Assembly: GCF_001649575.2 (NCBI RefSeq)
Contig: NC_051446.1
Span: forward strand, 20,135,726-20,199,725
Direction of reading: 5' to 3'
Length of the DNA: 64,000 nucleotides
Source of the DNA: Kryptolebias marmoratus
Lineage: Eukaryota; Chordata; Actinopteri; Cyprinodontiformes; Rivulidae
In this document: positions 48,140-60,245 of the stretch, one piece after another
How positions within the stretch are numbered: the first letter of the stretch is position 1
Layout of the letters: every line of letters starts with the position of its first letter
Notes under the pieces: generated by a model
Told to the model about the DNA's origin: nothing
Database searches by the model: none
What the model saw: only the letters and a program-made list of their open reading frames with translations
Program-made: the position numbers and the translations under genes

Positions 48140-48545
48140 GCCTGTTTGCATCTACAACTGATTACCTTTTAGAGTCAACCACAATGAACATGGCCACCAC
48201 AGCTTAGTAACTTTAATAATTTTACAGATACTGGCCTCAAATTTGGTGTGCCAGTAGCTGGAAGTCATCCTCAAATACACTCCAATCATTGCTTTAAATG
48301 GTAAAATCAACGCTGACTGTCTGTTAGCAAACAGTGACAACTCATCAAGATTTGAAGTCAAACCAATTCAAGATAATGTTGATTAGCTGTGGTGGCTAAC
48401 CAGCACAAACACGGCTGTAGCTCAGTCAGTTTTACAGACACTGAGCTGAAATTTGAAGTGGTATTCACTGGTAGTCACTCACAACATATAGTCTGAGCGT
48501 AACATCTCATGATATTGTGCGAAATCGCACATAATGTCATTTTCC
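48140..48545 (+). repeat. Unclassified dispersed repeat, copy G (module duplicated)
   Basis: Two module copies are in series, with CATCTACAACTGATTACC near 48149 and GGCTGTAGCTCAGTCAGTTT near 48412, plus ATCTCATGATATTGTGCG near 48505. The module boundary carries CTGTCTGTTAGCAAACAG. The 3' terminus is missing. Confidence 0.8.
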
Positions 48546-51500
48546 AACTACTTAACAGTTTTTCTTTTGACAAAACTTGCAAACTCTTTCATCGCTGCAA
48601 ACTTGTGCTGCACAGGATTTCTATTTCTAAATGTAATAGCAATCAGAAAACATGCGACAGCTCATTCGGCCCTGTAAATATCCTTTAATTAAAGCCCCCG
48701 TATCTCAGTCACTTTTTGAGTAAACGTCTTCCTCGGAGGCTAAGGTGTGGTCCCATCCATCTGCTCTCATGCGCATGTAACAATATCACTCACCACACGC
48801 AGAGGTCTTCCCCCAGATTAAATAAGAGCCCTGAGAGCAGGGCCCCATTCGACCCCGCAGAAGCCACTTCACTGGTTGGTTTCCAGCCAGGATTTCTCTC
48901 CCAATTATAAAAGCCTGGGAGGAGGAGGTGGGGGGTGGCCCCTCGTAGAGATGACCTTTACGAACTTGAGGATGGGGGTGAGGGCAGGACGTGACCGCAG
49001 GGCTCAGGGTCAGGAGATGAGAGTCCAGTTTAACGATAAGGTGAAATAATGGGTTTGGCGCTGGTTAGGAGAGGGTGGAATCAGTTTGGGGAGCAGGCAA
49101 CAGCCAGGCCAGAGGTGTGTATGTGTTGGGAGGGAGGGAGGAGGGGGGAGGCTGCAATCTCAGCACAGAAAATTAACAATTCCACCCCGTGCTGTGTCTG
49201 CAAGACACTGAATGCATGAATTATTGCACAGAACGGGATGAATTAACTCTATATATCAAGCTGTGCTACGTAGTTCAGGGGTGAGGGGTGTGTGCATAAG
49301 CTGATCAGAGGGAAGGGGGGTGGGATGTGTGTGTTGCAGCGAGGAGGAGGAGGAAAAAATAAAAAGTAACTCAACATTTCTATCTCCACCCATTAAAGTC
49401 AACCACTTCTCCCTCCACAGCTCTATAAAGCTGTCAAACAGACGTCTGATTTATTCTGCCCTTGCCCAGGCTCCTGTCCTAACTATCACATGCTTCCAAT
49501 TAATTTTTTTTTTTTTGGATGCTTCATCCCCTCTCTGTAAATGTAATGAGACTGCAGCGCCCAAAACCTGCTGACTCCCATTAATGTGCAATTCCTTAAT
49601 ATTACAGAAAGCGGGAAAAGAAAAATGGTGAAAAGATTTGCCATTTACTGCATTTTTAAGTTGTTTTTTTGGTCACAGAGGTGATCAGCAGTCACACTAT
49701 CGTTTTCCTGTTTATAGTTCATTTTGTATGTTTTTAGCAAACAAACTACTTTCGCATACGTTATGCTGTTTTACTGGTGCATAGATCAAATCGTTTGGCT
49801 CTATCGGGAATGGCGGAATAGTGACTTTTATCAACTTTTTGAATTATTTACTTTTATTTACAGAAGGTTTCCCCATAGAAACATTGAGATCGCTTCAGTT
49901 CCCCCTTAAAAACACTTCTCTGAAATCTGCTTCTTTATTTTTGTCTCTCATTTCACTCATTTTAGCTTTTAGTTTAGCTATTTTTTTCGCTTTTATCTAC
50001 TGTTCTGCTTTGTTTGAGCTTCATCTCTGTTTTAGCCTCTTCAATAAATCTCAGCAAAGTCATTCTACGCTCAGCGATCTCGCTGCATCCCCCCCCCCAA
50101 AAAAAAATGCTAATTGGTCTCGTTAGCATGGTACCACTTTTCACAGATAGTCAGCAGTTAGTCCAGCTCAAACCTGACTTTGGCAAAGCTCGAAACCTTA
50201 ACAGCGAAAGGCCTTTTGTGGCAACTGCAGTTCTCAGATAGCATCAGCGCTGCAGCCGTTTGTCCGGTGAAGGTGCAAGCTCCAGTCGAGAGAAAAAAAG
50301 AGAAGGCAGGAAAATCACCCTGAGTATTTACGTGACGGACTTCTTGGCACTGGCTGAGGTAAGCAGACGAGAAGATTAGATAAGAGAAAATGGCAGTAAT
50401 TGCATTTTGGCCTAAGATACAACATCTTAACCTGCAAACAAGGTCAACCATGCAGGGCTAATTGCGTCAAGGTTTTAATTACCCCAATCATAACTTTCAG
50501 GAGCATCCAGCAGGCAGGCAGAAAGATACCGTCTACTGGCTGATCTGATCGGCATGATAGAGCTCGGCACTGACAGTTACTGGTGGGCTGCAGGTGCACA
50601 GCGGGAGGTATTAAATGGACTGTTTTGGTCAAAGCTAAGCGCAGCTGGCAGGTGTTGGTATGGAGGGAGTTTATTACCCTATAAACTATCTGAGACAATT
50701 TGCTCACACCGTCTTCTGTGGGCAGCGAAAGCCCCGATTCAATTATTGCTAAACCTCGACGTGGAGAGCCCTCGGAGACCAGCGAGGCCCGACTCATTGT
50801 TCCTCGTGTCACCTTCCTGAGCAGAAAGCGCAGCGGCGAATGTCCCAACTCCGCTGGAGCGAAATGAAAAGAGACTTGTAAACACAAACCAATACATGAA
50901 TGTAATAACGCAGCATTCTTAAGAGCGATTCGTTCTCAGGGGTGAATATTAGCTTTAGCCCGCATGAAAAAGGAGATTCAAGCAAGCTGCGGTGATTGAT
51001 TGACATGTTTAGGACAATTACAGGCTCAAGCGAAGCGAGCGTTTCCTGCTCACTTTGTTTGTCCTTTGTTTGTGTACATTGAGAAGATTCATTAGGCCTC
51101 TGCGTGGAGGATTTCAGGCCTGTGGAGAGCGAGGGACCCAGCCCAATTGAAGCATGTCAAATTAGGAGGGGGGGAGAGAAAACCCCACTGCTACTGGGAC
51201 TCATTAGAACCTCAACAAACAGTATTTTGTTGTGCGTTTGTGTCTGCCTCTGTATGCATGTACTAATAAAACAGAAGAGCGGCGCTGGCTTGTGTGGTTT
51301 TTGTTATTTTCATCATGGCAGTTTGTTTTATGAGGCACCAAAGCTGAAAGACTCTCCAAACAACTTTAATGAAAGCGGGGATCCAGCGGCCTCGTGGGAA
51401 CAGAGGTGCTAAGAAACAGACTCCAAGATAAAAGCTGTCATGCTGCAAAATTAAAAGTATCGGATGACTTTGGTTAAAAAGAAAGAAAGAAAAAAAAAAG

Positions 51501-52099
51501 ACGAGTATCCTGGCTTATGAAAACAAGGACAGACAGTGTCACTGATGCAAGGCAGAAGGGTTTTGGTGAAAAACGTGCTGGCTGAATAATAAATATTTCT
51601 GCATGAGGTAATAAAAGTCAATCCTTGTTTAAGCATAGTGGTTTTTCTGCTTTGGTTCCCCTGGATGTAGCTGCGAGTTTAATTAGATAAAACTGAAATC
51701 TGTTGAATATTTCTCCATAATTATCTGATATCATTACAGGAACTTTTGTCTGGCACACAAACAAACATCTTAAAGTCAGCAAACAGCAGCCAGAGAAACT
51801 ATTAGTCGTGTCATTTTCAGAAACGCTTTCAGTTTTAAAGATACAAGATGTAACCTTTCAAGATTATAACCCCCCCAGATTTAAAACTACATGTAAAATT
51901 GGGCACACCCCAACATTCAGCAGCTGAAAGAATCGACTTAGGCAGCAATTATTTAAAGTAATCATCTTCTCTATGACTTTATTAGACTTTTACATTGATG
52001 AATTCTGGGTCACTCTTCTTTCCAGTGTTTCTTTGGTTCATTCAGATTTGATCCATTCATTTATGACCAGCTCGCCTAATGAACAAACGCAACCATTCT
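48546..52099. other. Non-coding block with a candidate conserved element
   Basis: No gene is supported. The 50440-50800 stretch is repeat-poor, moderately GC and contains clustered AATTA/ATTGC motifs, so it is a candidate conserved non-coding element. The 48900-49330 stretch is purine/G-rich. The 49600-50100 stretch is T-rich. Confidence 0.4.
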
Positions 52100-52280
52100 G
52101 TGTATATTTATGTTGCTATAACAAATATTGAGCTGAAATCCGATGTGTCAGTGGCAGAGGAATTCACAAGACATACCCCGAGCGCTGACAGATCACGCAT
52201 GATCTCACAATATTGCAGGAGAGAGAAAACTTTGGCTTGAAAGGCAGCAGGTGATTTGAATTCTTTCAAGAACTACTAGG
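52100..52280 (+). repeat. Unclassified dispersed repeat, copy H (3' half, degraded)
   Basis: ATTGAGCTGAAATCCGATGT, GATCACGCATGATCTCACAA, GGCTTGAAAGGCAGCAGG and TTCTTTCAAGAACTACTAGG follow the family order, with several substitutions. The 5' part is absent. Confidence 0.65.
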
Positions 52281-52873
52281 TTTTTAATTAAACTAGATTA
52301 GAAAACCACATCAACATGTAAGAGATTAATATTCTACTGTATACTGTCAGAAGAGGGAATTTGTTTCTCGTTAAATTCCTGTCGGAAAAAGAATATAAAA
52401 GGCAACCTAATATCTTTGGGTGCAATAAAAAGGCTTAAAATAAACCGAGTAAAAATCTACCAAATAGTTGGATGCGTCTGCAACAAGTAGCCTATTACAG
52501 ATATGGAAGTAAAGACAACTGAATGATAAAGGGAGAGGGGGGAAAAAAATCCAACATTTACTGAAGCTAACAAGCACAGCAGAGTGAAAAAGCTGTGAGA
52601 CTTTACATCCAGCGGTATTCTGCCCACCTGCAGTGAGAAAGAGAAGCCCAATTTGCTTTGAGTGGGGAAAAACATCTGCTGCCCCATTGATCTTTGGAGA
52701 TATGGGGAGGCTAATCTATCCTCAGGCATAACCACAGCAAGGCCTTTAACCAGCTCGCTCTATGTAGTTGTTGCTACACAACAACTCCAAGGGCTTCGGT
52801 TTGCATCCAAAAGCTCAACTCAGGAATCTTCCCCACACTTCTCAGGCTGCTTCCTCTCCAATTCGTCTACCTG

Positions 52874-52883
<10 letters not shown>
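52281..52883. other. Non-coding block
   Basis: Nothing recognised; short frames only. Confidence 0.5.

Positions 52884-52967
<84 letters not shown>
52884..52967. repeat. (AT)n microsatellite
   Basis: Uninterrupted AT dinucleotide tract of about 84 bases. It is self-complementary and able to extrude as a cruciform. The long Tyr-Ile frames here come from this tract. Confidence 0.95.
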
Positions 52968-52968
<1 letters not shown>

Positions 52969-54399
52969 GTGGGATGTCTTTCCTTTACATGTGTAAAGAC
53001 GAGGTGTCTTCTCCCTCACCCTTATCCCCTCTTTCACATCCCTCGCTCTCAAAAAGCCCCAGAGATCAAAGCCGGTCTGTCTTTCCAAAACCGGACACAA
53101 ATGGGGGGATGTATTTAGTTAATCGTATATATTTTAAAAGAAGGAAAGAACCCCCCCACCACCACCCCTGATCTCCCCTCCAGTCTCTGTCTTTCCACTC
53201 ATCTTTTTTTCCCCCTGCTGTCTGTATCCTCCTGAGGCCCTGCCTGCCACCTCTTCAGGCAATTTTTTAATATGCAGAGAAAATAAGCTGGCCGTCTACT
53301 TCAGGCGATGGATGAGTGGGAAAGGCCTGGGGAATAGAGTTGGGCTACACACTCACTTCTGTTGGATTAACTCCTCCTGCACTGAGATATGAAGAAGTGC
53401 CTGAACATCATCCAGCTAAGACTGAGTGTGTATTTTGAACTGACTGACAGATACCTCATTAGACGTGATTTATATTGTTTGTCGAGTTATACTTACAAGG
53501 AATACTCACTGCTTTCATTGCACTGCAGCAGAGCAAACACTGAATTAATCTTTTGATCTGTACATCAGCCATAAAGGGTATTAGGATGTGGAGCAGAGCA
53601 AATCATATATTACAATACATCCAGCTCCAAATCAAGATTGAAGTCAAAGACATCATTGAAGGCTGACGTGAAGACACCGTGTGCTTGTCTTTTTTTATTA
53701 CACGCACACACCTCTTGGCTGACCGGCCTTCAGCAGGTGAGGATGACCCTGTGAAAGGGCTCGGTCACACTCGCCGCCCAGCAAATGGACTGAGGCCTGA
53801 GGCAGATAAAGGCTTAATGAACCCACTGCAACCTGGAGCGACGATTTTGGGCCAGAGAAGTGGGGAAAGAGGGACGTGATACATATATACACACACAAAG
53901 AATGATAACGATGTGTCCATCTCCATCACTGTGACACCGTCTCCTACAGCCAACCGGTGGCAGGAAGCTGCTTGCTGATGACACAACCACTCACTAGGCG
54001 TCGCAGCGTCTCGAAGAAATTTGACTGTAATTGTCCCAATACAACTGCACTGTAAAACACGTTTATTATGATGTCGTCGCTCGAATTATTTACAAATCCA
54101 AACTCCTCAGGAGCTCGAACGTCTACTTTAGCCTGAATAGTCTGAATTTTTGGGAATTATGCTTATTTGTTTTTCTCAGGATCAATAAGAAGAACATCGC
54201 AATGTTCTGTCCGGGATCATCTTTGAGACACAAATAGGAGATTAACAGCACAGCTCGCAGTAAAACCACAAAAACACGGGTGAAGGTGCACAACTTTTTA
54301 CATAAAATTTAGTATACACACCAATACATATTATGTAATCATATACTAAACACTGGGAACATTATGAATGTATTTTTTGACTTAAATTACATTACATAC
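52968..54399. other. Non-coding block
   Basis: No gene is supported. The 53170-53420 stretch is repeat-poor and pyrimidine-rich, then moderately GC, with no recognisable coding or RNA content. Confidence 0.45.
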
Positions 54400-54780
54400 G
54401 AGATGAACTATGATGAGATGAGATATGAGATGATTTTAGATAATAAGGTGACAAGCTTAGATGAGATGTGACATCAGATATGAGATGAGATAATGACAAA
54501 ATATAAGATGGGAAATGATAAGATAAAATTAGATGATCTATGAGATTAGATATATTGTCTTGAAATATAATTAGATAAAATTAAATGAAATATAACAACA
54601 TGAGATATTAGATTAGATGACATAATTCAATATAATAAGATAATAACACATCTTTAGGGGAGATGTGATATTAGACATGAGATGAGATATAATGATATGA
54701 GATATAAGATGAGATAATATGATATTATTATATATATTAAGATGAGACATGATGAGATAAAATTAAATGAGATATGAAAC
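54400..54780 (+). repeat. Degenerate minisatellite with ATGAGAT / GATATGAGATGAGAT units
   Basis: Over about 380 bases the motifs GATGAGAT, GATATGAGATGA and GATAAAATTA recur without a fixed period. C and CG are nearly absent on the plus strand. Units differ by substitution, so the array is old. Confidence 0.85.
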
Positions 54781-54784
54781 CAAT

Positions 54785-57700
54785 AAATAAAACAAGTGGA
54801 GATGATACTTAATTGTCTGCTAACACTGACAACAGTGTATTTCTGTAAAACTATCAATGAACACATATATCTAATCTGTTTTAGAAGCATCATAAGTGAT
54901 AAATCTAGTTTCCAGATCCCTTTTTAAAGACGTAGTTTCACTTTTATCACTGCTGCACAACAGATTTACATCTCCTCTCTATCAACAAGAGTTCCCCATG
55001 ACGACCTCTCATACTTCACTAACCACGACATGATCAGAGTGGAGACTCTGACAGTCCTATAAACAATTTACACACATTTAACGGCTTTTTTTTTTTTACC
55101 ATTTCTAGGATTTTTATGATAGTGACAGAAAAACCGAAATGTGTAACACCACGAAAACAAACGAAGAGTGATCCAAATCTTTAAGGTTTCACCGCGTTGG
55201 CTCAGGTTTGGATCCGCTCTCACTCTCCTTGTAGCACCATTTCAGACTTCAGAATATGGTTCTAAAAATCTCCTGCTCGCCACCCTCGCAACGCTGAGCA
55301 TCATTTCGCTGAAATGTGGCGAAAAAGATGGAACACGCACCGACAGATTTACTGAAACAGGTTATCTAATGCAACAGGGGCTAAAAGCTTGCAAGCATGA
55401 AAGCAACAAAAGCCTGGCGAGCGACAACCAGAGAGCTAAATTACCAGACGAAGATTTGTTTTTAGCTTAGCACGCCATGCTGAATGTTAAGGCATAAATG
55501 CAAAATTTAGGAAGTCAAACGAAGAAAAGAAAATCATCAACTGGATCCCTGAACCAACAGAAGAAGTATTCTCTTCAGATGTTTACTTTTGATGCCTTTT
55601 CTCATCTTTTTCTTGATTCCATCAAGTCAACATCCACATCTGTGTTCATCACATTTGGATCAAAACTGACCAAAACATTGCAATTAAATGGGACAGATTT
55701 TCTTATTTTCAATCTAACAGAGGATAAGTTAAAGGTCCGTTTCATCGGGATCCTCACTTGTTGCAATAAAAGTCCAGGAAACAAAGACTGAATGTTCTAC
55801 AATCTCCCAGATTAGCATTTATAGGTGTTTAGTTACAGATTAGCGAGGCGACCATCCTGAATAATACAGCTCTGAGTCCCTGCAGTCTATGAAAACCAAG
55901 CTGTCACGATGGGGGTAAAAGACTCTCCTTCCTTCCCTTTCACCGTCTGACCTACATGTGTATGGGTGCATGCACTGGTGTGAACTCCATCCATGTTGGG
56001 TGGTCTCGTCTGATTCAGCAGAGGTGCTGGCTGCGGCCCGCTTTCCGATTCACCTGGAACGTCCTCTGTATCTCTGTGAGCCCGAGCTGTGCCGTTCTCA
56101 CACTCTCAAAAGGCACACTGGACCCCACACGGGGAGTCTGGGGAAGGAGCGTAGGAGAGAGCGAATTAAGCAAAAGAGACAGGAGGGAGCAGCCCAGATG
56201 AGCCGCAGAGTCTAGTCGGTCAGGCAGAAGTGGGCCAAGCTGGTGCTGCGCTCGGTAGATGACCCCCATGCACACACCTCCGACTGACTGGAAGACGAGC
56301 ATCGCAGTCTCTCACTTTCTGTCGTTCTTTCACACACACTCACACACACAGAGAGTCCCTCCTGGGTCCTGGTTTGTCAGAGCTGCATGCTGATGTTGTG
56401 AAAAACACAGCTCAAACATTAGGCTGACTCGGCAAAAAAAGGGAGGCGACTTAATTTCAGCGGTACGAGGAGGAGGTGGACCATGAGGGTGATGGCCAGA
56501 AATTGTCCTGTATGTCCTTACCTTTCAAAACGTTAACCTTCCATTAGTTTCAGAAGCTGGGCTGAACTGCAGCACTTAGCTTTTTCATTGCTGTTACTTT
56601 TTCCCATAAATGATGAGTGAAAACTTTAACAAAGAGCATCTTTTAGAGAAATATTGAACTGTAAAAATGAATACAGCTCAAATAAAAATACAACCCTGAA
56701 TAATCAAGAACCTCATTTACAAGTTCATTTAGGCCTGTTCTTGTTTTAAAAGAAGCCTAAGTGTTTAAAAAAATCTCTTTTTTGTCTATAAATTACTGTT
56801 TATCTTTTAAAGCCCCCGTTCTTACATTTCAGATACTTGCTCATTTATTGTTAGAGATATATAAAACCCGCCTGTACACGGCCGGTATGCAAATAAGTTA
56901 ACCATTAATAAAGATGCGTAACAGATAAAAATCCCGAACTCCAAACCAGACGTTTCAGGCACTCCATCTTCTATGGAAAACAAGAAAACCTTTTTTTTGT
57001 TTGGAGTAAAATGCTTACCTTTTAAACTTATTTAAACTTATTTTACCTTTTTACAAGTTACCTTTTTCCTCTTTTGTCATTACCAGGATGGTTTTCATAT
57101 GGATCTCAAGCATCATCTGACAGAGTAGCCTCCTTGAGTCGAACCGGTCTGTTTTAAAGACCGAACTCCTCACTGGTGCTTGAGCTGCGACATGTTGCTC
57201 AATTCTTATCTTGCCAGACTCTTTTTGTAACCTTTGGCACAGTAAACTAAGGCATCCTTCTCTCTGTACTTTTTGAGATGGGCCTTTTGAGGTCCATTTT
57301 CAGACACTGCACCTTCTTAGTCTGAATCATACCTTTCTGGGGATTCCTTCAAGGTGCAATGGAAAGAACAAATGTTTACCATCCTCCCATCACTTTACTA
57401 CCAGGGGGTGCCACAAAGCTCAGTGACAGGACCCCTTCTGTTTCAATACACAACACCTCATCGGGTCGAGTCACCTACTCAACCCAACCGTATCCATCTT
57501 TCTCACCAAATGACCCTATGACCTCAGCACAAACATGAATCTAACAAATTGTAGCTTTTCTATCTAAATCTGGGAACACAACATCACAACACAACAAACG
57601 GCAGAATTCTTAATATTTTTGCCTCTGGTTGACAGTGTGACTATCTCAATGCGTTTCCATTTCCATCAATCATGGAGTTCTGTTGGGTGCAATAAAGAGG

Positions 57701-58525
57701 ACAACAGCAAGGGTCCAGACATACTTAAAGCAATGATTTTCAAGCTTTAAAAACAACTCGCCTTTGTTAAAGACGCTTTAAATTTGCAGCGATATTCCCG
57801 TTGTTTACAACAAAAATGTAAAACAAGAAAAAAAAAGCACAAAAAAAGAAAATAGACGACAGTAATTAAAAAAAAGGCTCTCATTTATTAGATTAAACTT
57901 GTTCCAACTGTACGTTTTCACTTTAACTAATTGCAACACAGCAAAACCACTAGTGTGACAGAAAAGTAGCTCAGGGATGAGAATGCATGCTTATATAAAC
58001 TGAAAATGAGAAACACACACGAAGGAAACAATAAAATAACCAACAGAAAGTTGGTCAGCAGCACACACACATCCATACAAACTAACACAACAACATCAAA
58101 CTAATAATGAAACCCATCATAAACATGTTTATAATGCTGTTCTCTTTGCATGTTTGACCACAGTAATGAGCAGCGCTCTACTCGGAGAGGAGTCACGTTT
58201 TCTTTCCTACCAGTTGCAAACTTTTATTGCTTTATGAAAGAAAAAAAAAGTGGATATTTTCATTTCACTTAGCAGTTGGTTCCTCGTAAAATGAGGAGAC
58301 AAAATTAGTTTACGAGCTTTTAAGTGCCGCCACGACTTTTCCTCGCATCAGAACGCACGGAGTACACTTCTCTCGGATGCTGTTACCCCGAGAAAATGTC
58401 AAATGATCGAGAAACAATTCTCCTTATGGAGAGAAGACCATTTTCTGTCAGATAAGTGCTTCTCTTTAGTCACTTTAAGGAAAGGACTAGCTGTTAGCTC
58501 GTCTAAAATGACACAGCTATGTGGG
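54785..58525. other. Non-coding block
   Basis: No gene is supported. The 55940-56320 stretch is GC-rich and open on both strands for 80-95 codons, but the frames are unrecognised. It could be a CpG-rich regulatory stretch or an untranslated exon. A short CA tract lies near 56330-56350. Confidence 0.4.
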
Positions 58526-58926
58526 TGATCATGTTTTTGCCCATGACTGTGTGTGCGTCTGTCTGTCTGTTGGCAAAATATCTCAAGAACAAAAGGACAG
58601 ATTTTAATGAAACTGTAAAAGTAACGATTGGATGTACATCTACAACTGATTAAATTTTGGAGTCACCACAGTTCATGATGGCCGCCACAGCTAATTCACA
58701 TGAGCCAACACAAAAACGGCTATAAACCTGTCAGATTTATAGACATTGTGTCGTTCACAACACTTCACTTCGACATCTTGTGAGATCTTGCATGACATCA
58801 TCTGCAGTGTTTGAGCAAAGCGGCCATAATTCTGTCATTTCTCATCAGGAGATTATTTTAGTCTGAAAAGTCTGGCGTGAAAAGCGGCGGACGACGTGCA
58901 TTACTTCAAGGGATGCTAGGCGTTAA
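58526..58926 (+). repeat. Unclassified dispersed repeat, copy I (near full length)
   Basis: The family order is complete. It starts with GATCATGTTTTTGCCCATGA and a GTGTGTGCG stretch, then CTGTCTGTTGGCAAAATATC, ACATCTACAACTGATTAAAT, GATGGCCGCCACAGCTAAT, ACATCTTGTGAGATCTTGCA and TCTGGCGTGAAAAGCGGCGG, and ends GCATTACTTCAAGGGATGCTAGG. Confidence 0.9.
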
Positions 58927-59833
58927 ATTTGGACTTTTCCTTTTAACTTGTCCCGACAAATAACTGGCCTTCTGCTGCAACAAGAAGATCCTACCAAACT
59001 GACAAGTATTTGAGCAGCATATATATTTGCTCTGCAGCATCGGTTTGGGCTGGGAAGATTATGACAACTAAACCCTCGACTGTCATCCTTGAAGTTGTCT
59101 TTTAGCCTTCTGAATTGGGTAATTAATGTTGCCATCAGAAATGACATAAAAACACTAATTTGAATTTGCACCAAATTAAGTAAATCATAGCAGGAGACTC
59201 TCAAATCTTGAACATCAAGACTTATTAGAAACAGTAGGAGGCTTCTTTTTACACCACGAAGCAATGACCCGCGATGATGGAGCTGCCACTCTCGGCAGGA
59301 AGTCGCACACGATTTTCCTCCTTAGCCCTACCTCCTAGTGATTAGAAGAACATCTGCAAACACTAGCAGTCCTCACCACTTCCCTTTTTTTTTTTTTATT
59401 TTACACAAGCAAACTCCAGGAATCATTACCCCGATGTGAGCTCATCATTAGCACATTCATAATTCAGCGTAATGGATTATATAATTGCTCCATTAATCAA
59501 GGGAGCAACCCCAGCATACTTTCCTATGTGTCTGTTTAATTATGGGCAATGCCTCTGCTAAAACAGATGCTCTCTTTGCATTAGCAGAATTAGAAAACTC
59601 TTGCACTGTGTGGACTCGAAGCAGGTTTGGAAACGACTCGGCAACACATGACTTTGAGTTCTCGAGGCACACGCAGACACAAAATGTGTCACGGCAGGCG
59701 GATGAAATTAGAAAGTAAGGGAAAAGGGCAAACGGCTTTCAGGTAAGCCGTAGTCCCGTTTAAGAGTTGCTTAAGTCACATAATTTGCTGGCATTTGCAG
59801 CCTGCACCTCTAAGATTAACATTTCAGTTATAC
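58927..59833. other. Non-coding block with a strong candidate conserved element
   Basis: No gene is supported. The 59405-59590 stretch (ATCATTAGCACATTCATAAT, GCTCCATTAATCAAGG, GTTTAATTATGGGCAATG) has the TAAT-rich, repeat-free look of vertebrate developmental enhancers. This is inference only. Confidence 0.4.
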
Positions 59834-60245
59834 TTAAAGGTCTAGCATTCCTTGAAGGAATGCATATCGCCCGCCACCTTTCATGCCACAGCTTTAGGCT
59901 AAGATCATCTTGAGAAACGATGGGAGTTGTAGAATATAACGTTATGCTCAATCTCGCGCAATATTACGATATCTTCCCTGATCTCGCCAGATCCGTTAGC
60001 ACTTGGAGTTGCGCTGTGTATGACTCAACTACTACCACACCAAATTTTAGCTCAATGTCTGTAAAACTGACTGAAATTGGCTGTGGCGGCCCTCTTGAAT
60101 TGGGCTGCTGTACATCCACTCATTACTTTCAAACCCACCGGTTCATGAGCTCCTTTGCGGCACACACATATGAACACACACATACACAGACACGGGCAAA
60201 AGCATTTTCATCTGCCTTCTCCTTTCAGTGCCAGGCAGTAAATAT
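59834..60245 (-). repeat. Unclassified dispersed repeat, copy J (near full length)
   Basis: In reverse orientation it opens with TCTAGCATTCCTTGAAGGAA, whose GCATTCCTTGAAGGAATGC part is a perfect 19-base palindrome. It then passes TTTCATGCCACAGC, AACGTTATGCTCAATCTCGC, ACTACTACCACACCAAATTT and TGTGGCGGCCCTCTTGAATT, and ends with a CA-rich stretch and GGGCAAAAGCATTTTCATC. Confidence 0.9.

Noticed and set aside
48412..48440. TGTAGCTCAGTCAGTTT resembling a tRNA A box, suggesting a tRNA-derived SINE
   Set aside because: Other copies of the same repeat read CTATAACTCAGTCAATTTT at this place, there is no matching B box, and the block is internal, not at the 5' head.
52662..53171. 169-codon frame
   Set aside because: Its core is a Tyr-Ile repeat from the AT microsatellite.
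55956..56302. Overlapping 81-95 codon frames in a GC-rich stretch
   Set aside because: Open on both strands, unrecognised, and no Kozak-plus-splice arrangement favours one.
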